NCBI RefSeq assembly: GCF_900129905.1 | Contig: NZ_FQXG01000004.1 | Coordinates: 62,001 to 126,000 of the forward strand | Source: Ferrimonas marina | Lineage (GTDB): Bacteria; Pseudomonadota; Gammaproteobacteria; Enterobacterales; Shewanellaceae | Direction: 5' to 3' | Length of the DNA stretch: 64,000 bases | Shown: positions 8,273 through 17,449 of the stretch, one piece after another | Numbering within the stretch: the first letter of the stretch is position 1 | Layout: every line of letters starts with the position of its first letter | Program-made: the position numbers and the translations under genes | The notes under the pieces: generated by a model | The model's input: the letters and a program-made list of their open reading frames with translations, nothing else | Databases searched by the model: none | Told to the model about the DNA's origin: nothing

Positions 8273-8890
8273 ATGAAACGCATAGTGGGACTGAGCCTAG
8301 TGGCCCTGACACTGAGCCTGGGCCAAGGCTGGGCGGAAGAGGAGGCCGAGGCCGCTCGAGCCGCTGCCAAGGAAGCCAATGACAAGGCGGATGCGGCCAA
8401 AGAGGAGGCCAAGGCCGCTGAGGATGCCAAAGACGCGGCGGAATCGCTGGAGGAAGCAGAAGCCACGGTGAAGCAGTTTAAGAAAGAGGACGACTCGCTG
8501 GCGGCGGTGATGGATAAGGCCGCGGGCTATGCGGTGTTCCCCACCGTCGGCAAGGCTGGTATGGGGGTGGGCGGTGCCCACGGCTCCGGTATTGTCTACG
8601 CCGGTGGCAAACCCATCGGTACCACCTCACTGACCCAGTTGACCATCGGCTTCCAGCTCGGCGGCCAGGTGTTCAGTGAGCTGATCCTGTTCGAAGATGC
8701 CGAGGCACTGGAGAACTTCAAGGGCGGCAACTTCGAGATGAGCGCGCAGATCTCCGCGGTGGTTGCCGCGGCGGGTGCCGCGGCCTCCGCGCCCTATGAG
8801 AACGGCATCAAGGTGCTGACCATGACCGGTGGCGGCCTGATGTACGAGGCCTCCGTCGGTGGCCAGAAGTTCTCCTACAAGGACCTCTGA
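8273..8890 (+). CDS. secreted SYLF/Ysc84-domain protein with coiled-coil N-terminus
   Basis: This 205-residue protein has a signal peptide (about 1-21) and then an Ala/Glu/Lys-rich predicted coiled coil (22-70). A SYLF (YSC84-like, lipid-binding) domain from about 72 to the end is marked by GYAVFPTVGKAGMGVGG, GSGIVYAGGK, TIGFQLGGQVFSELILFED and ISAVVAAAGAAASA. SYLF proteins bind lipids; the bacterial role is poorly known. The ribosome site AAGGAG is 7 nt before the ATG. It is divergent from S9 copy 1 and convergent with S9 copy 2, so it sits between two paralogues. A strong terminator follows. Confidence 0.85.
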   Translation: MKRIVGLSLVALTLSLGQGWAEEEAEAARAAAKEANDKADAAKEEAKAAEDAKDAAESLEEAEATVKQFKKEDDSLAAVMDKAAGYAVFPTVGKAGMGVGGAHGSGIVYAGGKPIGTTSLTQLTIGFQLGGQVFSELILFEDAEALENFKGGNFEMSAQISAVVAAAGAAASAPYENGIKVLTMTGGGLMYEASVGGQKFSYKDL

Positions 8891-8900
8891 TAGCCCCATA

Positions 8901-8932
8901 AAAAAACGCCCGGGCAGTGCCCGGGCGTTCTT
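8901..8932. terminator. intrinsic terminator, bidirectional
   Basis: An A-run, then the stem AACGCCCGGGCA / TGCCCGGGCGTT, lies 15 bp after the SYLF stop. It can serve both that gene and the convergent S9 gene. Confidence 0.85.
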
Positions 8933-8971
8933 TAGCTCAAGCCAGAGGCTGGGTGCCTCCAGCAGCTCGCC

Positions 8972-10930
8972 TTAGAGTTTCAGGTGCTCATCAAAGAAGC
9001 CCGCGATATCTTCAAATAGCACCTTACGGTTCTCGTCGTTGTAGAAGCCGTGCCCCTCTTTCTTCATCACCTTCCAGCGATAGGGATGGTTGGCCGCCTC
9101 CAGTGCCTTGCGCAGCGCCTCGGCCTGCTCAATGGGCGCCCTCTCATCCTGGCCACCGTGGATGATGAACACCGGTGCCTTGAGCTTGTCGATATTGTGC
9201 ACCGGGCTGAATGCCTGAAGCTGCGCCTTGTCCTGGCCAATCACCCGGTTCAGATAGCGCATACCGGATTCATGCTCAGGAATGTCCCCCTCGGTGTACA
9301 TCATTTCAAGATCATACACCCCGACAAAGCCCAGGCTGCAGGCGAACAGATCCGGTTCGAGGATCGCCGACTGCAGCGCCGAGTAGCCGCCAAAGCTGCC
9401 ACCGTAGAGGCAGATCCGCTGTTTATCGGCGTAGCCCTGCTCGACCACGTGGCGGGTGGCGTCGATGATGTCGTACTGGATCTTATCGCCCCAGTGACGA
9501 TAACCGGCCCGTTCAAAGTCACTGCCAAAGCCGCCGGAGCCACGGAAGTTAACCTGCAACACCGCGTAGCCGCGGCTGGCCAGGAACTGGGTGGTGGTAT
9601 CGTACTGCCACCAATCCCGGGGTCCATGAGGCCCACCGTGGGGATTGACGATCAGCGGCAGGTTCTTGGCCTCTTTACCCTCAGGCAGGGTCAAATAGCC
9701 CCGAATGGTCAGGCCGTCCCGGGCCTCGAAGCTGATGGGCTTGACCGTGGCTGATTTCGCAGTCTCGACCCAAGGGCGGGCACGCGCCACCTGCTTGAGG
9801 CTGTTTTTCTCCGCATCAAATAGGTAGAACACCCCGGGTACGGTATCACTGAACGCGTTCACAATGGCGAAGCGGCCATCGAATGACTGGTGGCTGAGGC
9901 GTACCTGCATCCCCGGCAGGGCCTGGATCAGCCCCTTGAGCAGGGCGGTTTCCGGACGCTGTTTATCGATAAACAGGTAGGAGGGATAATCCGGCTCCAC
10001 CTCCAGTGCATAGAGGTGGCGACCATCGGCACTGAACCAGTAGTGTGACGGGTCGACCTCCTTATCACGGTAAACCAGCTTGCGCTCACCGGTCTTCATA
10101 TCCATGCGGTAGACACCACTGATAGGGCTATCGCCACGGGCAGCGATATAGACCTGGTGATCATCAGCAAATGCCAGCGGGGCGTAATCCACGTTCTCGC
10201 CGGTGGGCTCACCTTCATAAACCAGCGCCCAATCCGCGTCTTTCTTATCCCGGTAGTAGAGCCGGACCTGGCCGTTGGCGGCGACACCACTGACAAACCG
10301 AGCGACACCTTTGTGATCGACAAGGAAATCAGCGCTTGGTACTGGCGAGCGTCCCTTACTGCGCATGCGTCCTGTGTAGACATTGAGCAGGTGTAGCTCC
10401 GGCAATACATTGTCGCTGCTAGAGAAAGGGGTGACGCTGATCAGGATGTTCTTCTTATCCTCGGGCAACAGGTCAACGATTTGACCATAACCATAGGTAG
10501 CGGTGGCCTGCTTGATCTTGCGACCGGTCTGCATCCCCCCCATCCGATAGCCAAAGATATTCTTGCGCTTCTTGCCATTGACGTTGATGCCAAACCATTC
10601 GCCGGCACTCACTGGCTGCTCCATCCAACCCTTGTAGTAGTTGAGCTGAACGATCACCCGCTCCTTGTTGACCCAGTGGAAGTCACCCACCTCCTTGTTG
10701 TCGCCAAAGCGGGCCACCGTGGTCGGCTCCAGTGATTCACTGTTGAGGATCGCCAGGGCGTTCTTGCCCTCGATGGGGGTCAGCACGGCGATGTGCTTGC
10801 CATCCGGGGACACTTTCACATCCAGAAACTGGCTGTCCTTACTGTAATACTCCACGCTGTCCGGGCCAGGCTGCGCAGCACTGAGGGAGAGGCTGAGAAA
10901 CAGCCCCAAAACTAAGCTTAAGTACCTCAT
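8972..10930 (-). CDS. secreted S9-family peptidase, copy 2
   Basis: This 652-residue protein has a signal peptide ending SLSAA near residue 19 and a propeller-like N-terminal half. The hydrolase domain has NPHGGPHGPRDWW, the nucleophile motif YGGSFGGYSALQ, an acid in HGGQDERAP and a His in KKEGHGFYN. It aligns along its whole length with the gene at 6089-8038 (shared blocks include NFRGSGG and IQYDIIDAT), so the two are paralogues from a local duplication. The ribosome site TAAGGAGATC precedes the ATG. The substrate is unknown. Propeller differences suggest different substrate gating, which is inference. Confidence 0.9.
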   Translation of the reverse strand: MRYLSLVLGLFLSLSLSAAQPGPDSVEYYSKDSQFLDVKVSPDGKHIAVLTPIEGKNALAILNSESLEPTTVARFGDNKEVGDFHWVNKERVIVQLNYYKGWMEQPVSAGEWFGINVNGKKRKNIFGYRMGGMQTGRKIKQATATYGYGQIVDLLPEDKKNILISVTPFSSSDNVLPELHLLNVYTGRMRSKGRSPVPSADFLVDHKGVARFVSGVAANGQVRLYYRDKKDADWALVYEGEPTGENVDYAPLAFADDHQVYIAARGDSPISGVYRMDMKTGERKLVYRDKEVDPSHYWFSADGRHLYALEVEPDYPSYLFIDKQRPETALLKGLIQALPGMQVRLSHQSFDGRFAIVNAFSDTVPGVFYLFDAEKNSLKQVARARPWVETAKSATVKPISFEARDGLTIRGYLTLPEGKEAKNLPLIVNPHGGPHGPRDWWQYDTTTQFLASRGYAVLQVNFRGSGGFGSDFERAGYRHWGDKIQYDIIDATRHVVEQGYADKQRICLYGGSFGGYSALQSAILEPDLFACSLGFVGVYDLEMMYTEGDIPEHESGMRYLNRVIGQDKAQLQAFSPVHNIDKLKAPVFIIHGGQDERAPIEQAEALRKALEAANHPYRWKVMKKEGHGFYNDENRKVLFEDIAGFFDEHLKL

Positions 10931-11094
10931 TATCTTGGATCTCCTTATCCATCTTTCGGCTCTAACCTAACGCCATGTTGCGCCATTGTTAAGGACAAAC
11001 TGCCCGTATGGCGTCATGCCTCTGGCGTATGGATTTTTCGCAAAGCGATGCAGTTAGGAGCGTGAAAGGCCCAGTTAAACTGGTCGGAATGGGC

Positions 11095-11125
11095 ACAAAA
11101 AAGGCGCCCTCAAGGGCGCCTTTTC
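11095..11125 (-). terminator. intrinsic terminator of dnaJ
   Basis: Stem GGCGCCCT / AGGGCGCC at 11103-11120 has A/T runs on both sides, 14 bp past the dnaJ stop. On the minus strand it ends in a run of six T. Confidence 0.88.
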
Positions 11126-11138
11126 ATCCAAACCCAGC

Positions 11139-12272
11139 TTAGCTGGTCAGGTCATCGAAGAACTTCTTCACACCGTCGAAGAAGCCTTCAGCCTTGGGCT
11201 TGTGACGTTTGGCAGAGACCGCACAGGTCTCCTCAAACTCCCGCAGCAGCTCCTTCTGACGCTCGGTCAGGTTCACCGGGGTTTCGACGATCACCTTACA
11301 GATGAGATCGCCCACCGCGTGGCTGCGCACCGACTTCACGCCCTTGCCGCGCAGGCGGAACATCCGGCCGGTCTGGGTCTCGGACGGTACCTTGAGGGAG
11401 ACACGACCGTCCAGGGTCGGTACCTCGATCTCGCCGCCCAGCGCCGCGTTGGCAAAGGAGATCGGCACCTCGCAGTAGAGGTTGTTGCCGTCACGGACGA
11501 AGATCGGGTGCTCCTTGATGTGCACCTGAACGTAGAGATCCCCCGCCGGGGCCCCCATCTCGCCCGCTTCGCCTTCGCCTGCCAGACGGATACGGTCGCC
11601 GTTATCAACGCCCGCCGGGATGGTGACGGACAGGGTCTTGGTGGTTTCCACCCGGCCCTGGCCGTGACACTTGTTGCAGGGGTCTTTGATCACCTTGCCG
11701 CGACCGCCACAGGTGGGACAGGTCTGCGCCACGGCGAAGAAGCCCTGGCGGATCTGCACCTGACCGGTGCCGTGACAGGTGCCACAGGAGGAGACGCCGG
11801 TCTTGGACTTGGAGCCGGTGCCGCCACAGCTGTCGCAGCTGGACAGGGAGGGGATCTTCAGCTCTTTCTTGCAGCCCTTCACCGCCTCTTCCAGGCTCAG
11901 CTCCAGGTTGTAGCGCAGATCGCTGCCGCCCCGGGCTTGCTGACGACCACCACGGCGGCCGCCAAAGATGTCACCGAACACGTCGCCAAAGATGTCGCCA
12001 AAGTCGGCACCACCGCCACCACCAAAGCCGCCGGCACCGCGGTTGGGATCCACCCCGGCGTGGCCAAACTGGTCGTAGGCCGCGCGCTTCTGTTCGTCGG
12101 TGAGGATCTCGTAGGCTTCCTTCACCTCTTTGAACGCCGCCTCGGCCGCTTCGTCACCCGGGTTGCGATCCGGGTGGTACTTCATCGCCAGGCGCTTGTA
12201 CGCCTTCTTGATGTCGCGGTCGCTGGCATCGCGGGCCACGCCCAGTACTTCGTAAAAATCGCGTTTTGACAT
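11139..12272 (-). CDS. dnaJ: chaperone DnaJ (Hsp40)
   Basis: This 377-residue protein has the full class-I layout. The J domain is residues 1-70 with HPD in [10 protein letters not shown] Gly/Phe-rich linker (about 75-110) includes a run of Gly. Four CxxCxGxG-type zinc repeats ([32 protein letters not shown]) cover about 143-210, followed by the C-terminal client-binding domains. It delivers unfolded clients to DnaK and stimulates its ATPase. It is downstream of dnaK on the same strand, 115 bp apart, with a terminator-like hairpin between them (12321-12354), so dnaJ output may be lower than dnaK output. Confidence 0.97.
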   Translation of the reverse strand: MSKRDFYEVLGVARDASDRDIKKAYKRLAMKYHPDRNPGDEAAEAAFKEVKEAYEILTDEQKRAAYDQFGHAGVDPNRGAGGFGGGGGADFGDIFGDVFGDIFGGRRGGRQQARGGSDLRYNLELSLEEAVKGCKKELKIPSLSSCDSCGGTGSKSKTGVSSCGTCHGTGQVQIRQGFFAVAQTCPTCGGRGKVIKDPCNKCHGQGRVETTKTLSVTIPAGVDNGDRIRLAGEGEAGEMGAPAGDLYVQVHIKEHPIFVRDGNNLYCEVPISFANAALGGEIEVPTLDGRVSLKVPSETQTGRMFRLRGKGVKSVRSHAVGDLICKVIVETPVNLTERQKELLREFEETCAVSAKRHKPKAEGFFDGVKKFFDDLTS

Positions 12273-12320
12273 TGGTTTGCCGTGATCCGTTAGTTAAACC
12301 AGTTGGACTTGCTGTTAAGC

Positions 12321-12354
12321 AAAAACGGGCGGCCGGGAAAGGCCGGTCGCCCGC
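12321..12354 (-). terminator. terminator-like hairpin between dnaK and dnaJ
   Basis: Read on the minus strand, CGGGCG-A-CCGG pairs with CCGG-C-CGCCCG around a small loop and is followed by five T. It lies about 35 nt after the dnaK stop and 50 nt before dnaJ. Partial termination or mRNA processing is likely. Confidence 0.65.
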
Positions 12355-12387
12355 TTCATTCAATGCTAAGAAGGGTAAGACAAAGAA

Positions 12388-14316
12388 TTACTTCTTGTCG
12401 TCTTTCACTTCTTCAAACTCAGCGTCAACCACGTCGTCCGCCGGCTTGGCTTGTGCCTCGGCGCCCGCGTCGCCACCCGGGGCTGCGCCCTGGGCCGCTT
12501 GAGCTTGTTGCTGGGCCAGCTCCATCAGCTTGGCAGACGCCTGGATCAGCTCCTGGGTCTTGGCCTCGATGGCGTCCTTGTCTTCGCCCTTAACCGCTTC
12601 TTCCACGGCCTTGGCCGCTTCTTCGATCTTGGCTTTGTCTTCTTCGCCCAGGGCTTCGCCGGCTTCTTCCACCTGCTTGCGGGTGGCGTGCACCAGACCG
12701 TCAGCCTGGTTGCGAGCCGCGACCAGCTCTTCGAACTTCTTGTCCGCTTCGGCGTTTGCTTCGGCGTCGTTCACCATGGCGTTGATCTCATCCTCGGACA
12801 GACCGGAAGAGGCCTGGATGGTGATCTTCTGCTCTTTGCCGGTGTTCTTGTCCTTGGCAGACACGTGCAGGATGCCGTCGGCATCGATGTCGAAGGTCAC
12901 TTCGATCTGCGGCATGCCGCGCGGCGCTGCCTGGATGCCTTCCAGGTTGAACTGACCCAGGGACTTGTTGCCCTGCGCCTGCTTACGCTCACCCTGCAGC
13001 ACGTGGATGGTTACCGCAGCCTGGTTGTCTTCCGCAGTGGAGAACACCTGAGACTTTTTGGTCGGGATGGTGGTGTTCTTCTCGATCAGCGCGGTCATCA
13101 CGCCGCCCATGGTCTCGATGCCCAGGGACAGCGGGGTTACGTCCAGCAGCAGCACGTCTTTCACGTCACCGGCCAGTACGCCACCTTGAACCGCAGCGCC
13201 CATGGCTACCGCTTCGTCCGGGTTCACGTCCTTACGCGGCTCTTTGCCAAAGAAGTCAGCAACGGCCTGCTGTACCTTCGGCATACGAGTCTGGCCACCC
13301 ACCAGGATGATGTCGTTGACGTCGGACACAGACAGGTCAGCGTCCTGCAGAGCTACCTTCAGCGGCTCCAGGGAGCGGATGATCAGGTCTTCTACCAGGG
13401 ATTCCAGCTTGGCGCGGGTTACCTTGATGTTCATGTGCTTCGGCCCGGTGGCGTCGGCAGTGATGTACGGCAGGTTGACGTCGGTCTGCTGGGCAGAGGA
13501 CAGCTCAATCTTGGCCTTTTCAGCGGCTTCTTTCAGGCGCTGCATCGCCAGGGGATCGTTCTTCAGATCGATGCCCTGCTCGTTCTTGAATTCGTCCGCC
13601 AGGTAGTTGATCAGGCGGTTGTCGAAGTCTTCACCACCCAGGTGGGTGTCACCGTTGGTGGCCAGAACCTCGAAGGTGTGCTCGCCATCCACCTCATCGA
13701 TCTCGATGATGGAGATATCGAAGGTACCACCACCCAGGTCGTACACGGCGATGACGTTGTCACCGGCCTTCTTGTCCATGCCGTAGGCCAGGGCCGCGGC
13801 AGTGGGCTCGTTGATGATGCGCTTCACGTCCAGACCGGCGATGCGACCGGCATCCTTGGTGGCCTGACGCTGAGAATCGTTGAAGTAGGCCGGTACGGTG
13901 ATTACCGCTTCGGTCACTTCCTCGCCCAGGTAATCCTCGGCGGTCTTCTTCATTTTCTTCAGGACTTCAGCAGATACCTGCGGCGCAGCCATCTTCTCGC
14001 CGTGGGCTTCAACCCAGGCGTCACCGTTGTCCGCTTCGACGATCTTGAACGGCATGATGTCGATATCACGCTGTACCACTTCGTCTTTAAAGCGACGACC
14101 GATCAGACGCTTGATCGCGTACAGGGTGTTGTGCGGGTTGGTCACCGCCTGGCGCTTAGCCGGCTGGCCCACCAAGGTCTCGCCATCGGTGTAGGCAATG
14201 ACAGAGGGGGTGGTGCGATCACCCTCAGCGTTTTCAATTACTCGCGGCTTGTCGCCATCCAGAATGGCCACACAGGAGTTTGTGGTGCCCAGATCGATAC
14301 CGATGATCTTACCCAT
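12388..14316 (-). CDS. dnaK: chaperone DnaK (Hsp70)
   Basis: This 642-residue protein has the nucleotide-binding domain (1-385) with [13 protein letters not shown] and the phosphate loop [12 protein letters not shown]. The hydrophobic linker [13 protein letters not shown] is followed by the substrate-binding domain and lid. The tail is rich in Gly/Ala/Gln and ends [10 protein letters not shown], the co-chaperone-interacting EEVD-like motif of proteobacteria. ATP-driven folding of clients requires DnaJ and GrpE, both encoded in this window. Two sigma-32-type promoters lie upstream (14369-14397 and 14441-14466), so heat-shock induction is expected. Confidence 0.98.
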   Translation of the reverse strand: MGKIIGIDLGTTNSCVAILDGDKPRVIENAEGDRTTPSVIAYTDGETLVGQPAKRQAVTNPHNTLYAIKRLIGRRFKDEVVQRDIDIMPFKIVEADNGDAWVEAHGEKMAAPQVSAEVLKKMKKTAEDYLGEEVTEAVITVPAYFNDSQRQATKDAGRIAGLDVKRIINEPTAAALAYGMDKKAGDNVIAVYDLGGGTFDISIIEIDEVDGEHTFEVLATNGDTHLGGEDFDNRLINYLADEFKNEQGIDLKNDPLAMQRLKEAAEKAKIELSSAQQTDVNLPYITADATGPKHMNIKVTRAKLESLVEDLIIRSLEPLKVALQDADLSVSDVNDIILVGGQTRMPKVQQAVADFFGKEPRKDVNPDEAVAMGAAVQGGVLAGDVKDVLLLDVTPLSLGIETMGGVMTALIEKNTTIPTKKSQVFSTAEDNQAAVTIHVLQGERKQAQGNKSLGQFNLEGIQAAPRGMPQIEVTFDIDADGILHVSAKDKNTGKEQKITIQASSGLSEDEINAMVNDAEANAEADKKFEELVAARNQADGLVHATRKQVEEAGEALGEEDKAKIEEAAKAVEEAVKGEDKDAIEAKTQELIQASAKLMELAQQQAQAAQGAAPGGDAGAEAQAKPADDVVDAEFEEVKDDKK

Positions 14317-14368
14317 CGAGTGCCTCCAAAAAACTTTGAAACAACGCGGTTCTTAACTGTTACGAGGT

Positions 14369-14397
14369 ATTTGGGGCTGGCGCTTTGGCCTTTCAAG
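14369..14397 (-). promoter_or_regulatory. sigma-32 promoter proximal to dnaK (P2)
   Basis: On the minus strand, CTTGAAA (14397-14391), a 14-nt spacer, then CCCCAAAT (14376-14369), about 50 nt before the dnaK ATG. This matches the heat-shock consensus CTTGAAA-N13/14-CCCCAT closely. Confidence 0.82.
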
Positions 14398-14440
14398 GCC
14401 CGGCCTAAAAAATAATTTCGCCCCGGAACTGACAGCAAAG

Positions 14441-14466
14441 ATGGGGTCGGGGTGCCCGCTTTCAAG
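14441..14466 (-). promoter_or_regulatory. sigma-32 promoter distal to dnaK (P1)
   Basis: On the minus strand, CTTGAAA (14466-14460), a 13-nt spacer, then CCCCAT (14446-14441), an exact consensus match. It lies about 125 nt before the dnaK ATG. Confidence 0.9.
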
Positions 14467-14560
14467 GGGCAGACCCAAAAAAGTTGTGGGAATTCTGAGT
14501 CGAGCTGCACTAACTGGGTATAATTGCTGCCAATTCCTGCCCCATCAGATCCAACCACCC

Positions 14561-15466
14561 ATGGCAAAAAATCAAACCCGCGCGATGCAGTTCGGCTTTG
14601 CCGCCGTGTTGCTCTGGTCCACCGTGGCCACCGCCTTCAAGCTGTCGCTGGCCCATATGTCGCCGGCCCAGTTGCTGCTGTACGCTTCCCTTACCTCCGC
14701 CACGTTGCTGGCCGCCATCGTCTTGGTGCAAAAGCGCGGCCAGCAGGTGGTGCGTCAATGGCGCGGGCAACCGCTGCAATACATTAAAAGCGGTTTGCTT
14801 AACCCCTTTCTCTATTACCTGGCACTGTTTGGCGCCTACGACCGGCTGCCAGCACAGCAGGCCCAGGCGCTGAACTACACCTGGGCTATTCTGCTCAGTC
14901 TGCTGGCAGTGCCAATGTTGGGGCAAAAACTGCGGCGCTGGGATGTGCTGGCCGCGGTGGCGGCCTATTTCGGCGTGGTGGTGATCGCCACCGGTGGCAA
15001 CCTGGCCAGCCTGGATTTTGCCAGCCCACTGGGGGTGGGCCTGGCGCTGCTCTCCACCCTGCTCTGGTCGCTCTACTGGATCGTCAACACCAAGGACCAG
15101 GGTGATCCGGTGGCCAGTTTGCTGCTCAGCTTCCTGGTCTCCCTGCCCTGCATCGCCCTGGTCTGTGCCTGGCGCGGCGAACTGGCGCTGCCCTCCTGGC
15201 AGGGGCTAGCGGGCGCCGCCTACGTTGGCCTGTTTGAGATGGGACTAACCTTCGTACTCTGGCTGACCGCCATGCGCACCGCGGAGCGCACCGCGCCGCT
15301 GTCCAACCTGGTGTTCCTCGGCCCCTTCCTGTCGCTGTTCTTTATCGCCCAGATCCTGGGCGAGGCGATCGCCCCTGCCACCTTGTATGGCCTGGGATTG
15401 ATCGTCGCCGGCCTGCTGATCCAGCAGTTTGGCCCCAAGTGGCAGCAGCGTAATGCGACAAACTAA
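14561..15466 (+). CDS. EamA/DMT-family transporter
   Basis: This 301-residue inner-membrane protein has ten hydrophobic helices in two EamA repeats (about 8-138 and 150-290). It shows typical DMT cues such as ALNYTWAILLSLLAVP and a C-terminal LGEAIAPATLYGLGLIVAGLLIQ followed by a basic tail. The frame opens 40 codons earlier within the dnaK promoter region, but the ATG at 14561 starts the usual short hydrophilic N-terminus before helix 1. DMT exporters move amino acids, nucleosides or small metabolites; the substrate cannot be deduced. It is divergent from dnaK. A TATAAT at 14519-14524 could be its -10 box, though no good -35 is visible. Confidence 0.85.
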   Translation: MAKNQTRAMQFGFAAVLLWSTVATAFKLSLAHMSPAQLLLYASLTSATLLAAIVLVQKRGQQVVRQWRGQPLQYIKSGLLNPFLYYLALFGAYDRLPAQQAQALNYTWAILLSLLAVPMLGQKLRRWDVLAAVAAYFGVVVIATGGNLASLDFASPLGVGLALLSTLLWSLYWIVNTKDQGDPVASLLLSFLVSLPCIALVCAWRGELALPSWQGLAGAAYVGLFEMGLTFVLWLTAMRTAERTAPLSNLVFLGPFLSLFFIAQILGEAIAPATLYGLGLIVAGLLIQQFGPKWQQRNATN

Positions 15467-15470
15467 CACT

Positions 15471-15491
15471 TGCAATTGATTCGCATTTGCA
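15471..15491. promoter_or_regulatory. Fur-box-like inverted repeat
   Basis: The 21-bp site starts TGCAATTGAT and ends CATTTGCA. It agrees at 17 of 21 positions with TGCAAATGAT-AAT-CATTTGCA-type Fur boxes of gammaproteobacteria (consensus from memory). It lies 5 bp after the EamA stop and 43 bp before the start of the small membrane protein, where iron-dependent repression would act. Confidence 0.55.
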
Positions 15492-15534
15492 TCAGCCTTG
15501 GCGGTGATGAGATGACTGCACTGGAAGCGATGCG

Positions 15535-15792
15535 ATGTCGACACTGCAAGATACCCGCAACACCCTGCCTTTCGTCTTGGCTCTGGGGCTGCTGCTGAGC
15601 CTGAGCCTGCTGCCTTTGCTGCCCCAAGGCAACGCCCTTTGGTGGCTGCTTCCCCTGGTCACCCTGGGGTTCGCCGCCCTGGCGGCCAGCCTGGCGGAGA
15701 TGCTGGCCCAACGTCCCAGCCGCTGGGCCTGGGCCGCATTAGGCCTTAGCTGGCTGCTGATGCCGATACTGATGCCATTCGATGGGCTCTGA
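15535..15792 (+). CDS. small hydrophobic membrane protein, function unknown
   Basis: This 85-residue protein has a polar N-terminus (about 11 residues) followed by three hydrophobic stretches (about 12-30, 35-58 and 66-82), separated by short loops including AQRPSRW. I do not recognise the family. A weak ribosome site (GGAAG) precedes the ATG. The base composition matches neighbouring genes. It is preceded by a Fur-box-like repeat at 15471-15491, which would make it iron-responsive. No partner gene shares its operon. A small accessory of metal uptake or a stress peptide is possible, but neither is shown by the sequence. Confidence 0.6.
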   Translation: MSTLQDTRNTLPFVLALGLLLSLSLLPLLPQGNALWWLLPLVTLGFAALAASLAEMLAQRPSRWAWAALGLSWLLMPILMPFDGL

Positions 15793-15989
15793 TCCCCCGC
15801 ACAGAACCCCTGTTTTTGCGGCTTTGACCATTTTTCACCCAGGCTCCGGCCAAAAAAATTTTTGCCTCTGTAACTGCCTAAGTTGCCGTCGATTTTGTTT
15901 TACCACTATGCTGGGTTAATCCCCCACGGGATTGAATGACCTGCTGATTTATGGAACATTGCGGCGCTTGAACACGATAGAGGTGAGTC

Positions 15990-16682
15990 TTGCGGATCTT
16001 TCGACTTTGCACACTGGCGCTGACATTAGTCTGCACGTCAGCCTTGTCCCAAAAGCACACGGTGACCTCCGTGCTGAGCCACTATGGCCCGGCGGTGCAA
16101 CAGCGACTGGCTCCCTTCTGGCAGCTGGTCCCGGAAGGCTTCGAGGTGAGCAACGCCAAGTTTGTCGCCCTCAAGGCGGAGCAAAAGCTGGAGATCTGGC
16201 TGCAAAGCAGCGACGGCCAATGGCACTTCTTCCGTACCTACCCCATCCTCAAGACCAGCGGCAGCCTGCGCCCCAAGATGCGCCAGGGTGATCTGCAGGT
16301 CCCCGAAGGCGTGTACCGTCTGGACGCCGCCAACCCCAACAGCCAGTTTCACCTCTCCTTGCGGATCAACTACCCCAACGAGATGGATCGCTACTTCGGT
16401 GCCCAGGAGCAGCGGGGTGATCTGGGTGGCAACATATTCATCCATGGCAACGAGGTATCCTGGGGCTGCCTGGCCATGGGGGATCGGGCCATCGAAGAGC
16501 TGTTTGTGCTGGCCCACGACCTGGGGCTGGACAACATCGAGGTGGTGATCGCCCCACGAGACCCGCGTCAGCATCAGCTTAAGCGCCCCGATAGCCTGCC
16601 CAAATGGGTGGATCTCAAATACCTGGAGATCCAGGCCAGCATTGCCGAGCTGGACCAGCATAGCCCGGCGCTGCTGCTCTGA
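15990..16682 (+). CDS. YafK-like L,D-transpeptidase-family periplasmic protein
   Basis: This 230-residue protein starts at TTG 15990, which has a GAGGTG ribosome site about 5 nt upstream and begins a signal peptide (1-20). The YkuD-type domain has the catalytic signature HGNEVSWGCLAMGD (His and Cys of the H-x-S-x-G-C motif), preceded by GSLRPKMRQGDLQVPEGVYRL. Its arrangement resembles E. coli YafK (DpaA), which releases Braun's lipoprotein from peptidoglycan. Transpeptidation or this amidase-type reaction are both possible. It is convergent with grpE and shares a terminator with it. Confidence 0.82.
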   Translation: MRIFRLCTLALTLVCTSALSQKHTVTSVLSHYGPAVQQRLAPFWQLVPEGFEVSNAKFVALKAEQKLEIWLQSSDGQWHFFRTYPILKTSGSLRPKMRQGDLQVPEGVYRLDAANPNSQFHLSLRINYPNEMDRYFGAQEQRGDLGGNIFIHGNEVSWGCLAMGDRAIEELFVLAHDLGLDNIEVVIAPRDPRQHQLKRPDSLPKWVDLKYLEIQASIAELDQHSPALLL

Positions 16683-16700
16683 CAGCCAATCAGCCGACAC

Positions 16701-16732
16701 AAAAAAACCGCCTTTCGGCGGTTTTTTTGTTT
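16701..16732. terminator. bidirectional terminator between yafK-like gene and grpE
   Basis: Stem ACCGCC / GGCGGT with a run of seven A on the left and seven T on the right, placed between convergent genes. Confidence 0.88.
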
Positions 16733-16740
16733 TGTCAGGC

Positions 16741-17355
16741 TCAGGCCTGGGTGTCGACCTTGGGGGCACCGCCCTGTGACACCATCACCATGGCCGGGCG
16801 CAGCAGGCGACCGTTCAGGGTGTAGCCCTTCTGCATCACGGTCATCACGGTGTTGGCCGGATGATCCGGGCTCGGCACCATGGAGATCGCCTGGTGCAGC
16901 TCCGGGTTGAACGGCTGACCGGTCGGGTCCACCACCTCAACGCCAAACTTGGCCACGCTGGCGATAAAGCTCTTCTGAGTCAGCTCCACCCCTTCCAGGA
17001 TCGGCTTCACCAGCTCCTCCTCCCGGTTCGGTACCTCCAGGGCACGCTCCAGGTTATCCAGGATCGGCAGCAGTTCGTTGGCGAACTTCTCCAGCGCGAA
17101 CTTGCGCGCCTTCTCCAGATCCTGTGCGGTGCGACGACGGATGTTCTCCACCTCCGCGGCCGCTCGTACCACACTGTCTTTCTGGCCGGCAATCTCGGCT
17201 TTGGCAGCGTTCAGTTCAGCTTCCAGTTCAGCGATACGCTGGTCACGAGGATCCACCTCCTGACCCGCTTCGGTTTCTACCTCAGCGTCTACCTGCTCCG
17301 GTTGCTGTTCTGCAATCTCTTCTTGATCAACTACTTTTTGCTGCTCGTCGCTCAT
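16741..17355 (-). CDS. grpE: nucleotide exchange factor GrpE
   Basis: This 204-residue protein has an acidic Glu/Gln-rich N-terminal tail (1-45), a long coiled coil (about 45-95) with [15 protein letters not shown], and a C-terminal beta domain with [12 protein letters not shown] and [21 protein letters not shown]. GrpE releases ADP from DnaK. The ATG at 17355 has GGAG in front; a GTG one codon earlier is an alternative. It is divergent from nadK, as in E. coli, and its upstream region has a sigma-32-type promoter (17402-17427). Confidence 0.96.
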   Translation of the reverse strand: MSDEQQKVVDQEEIAEQQPEQVDAEVETEAGQEVDPRDQRIAELEAELNAAKAEIAGQKDSVVRAAAEVENIRRRTAQDLEKARKFALEKFANELLPILDNLERALEVPNREEELVKPILEGVELTQKSFIASVAKFGVEVVDPTGQPFNPELHQAISMVPSPDHPANTVMTVMQKGYTLNGRLLRPAMVMVSQGGAPKVDTQA

Positions 17356-17401
17356 CACAACTCCGCCAAACCACTTTATTCATTAAAACACTGAGCCTAT
17401 T

Positions 17402-17427
17402 ATGGGGACGAAATCGACCACTTCAAG
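17402..17427 (-). promoter_or_regulatory. sigma-32 promoter of grpE
   Basis: On the minus strand, CTTGAAG (17427-17421), a 13-nt spacer, then CCCCAT (17407-17402), about 47 nt before the grpE ATG. One mismatch to the heat-shock consensus in the -35 element. Confidence 0.82.
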
Positions 17428-17449
17428 GCCGCGATGACGCGGATTCTGC

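Noticed and set aside
12451-14415. 654-codon frame antisense to dnaK
   Set aside because: It is the third-position shadow of dnaK in GC-rich DNA; no ribosome site and no known fold, while dnaK is certain.
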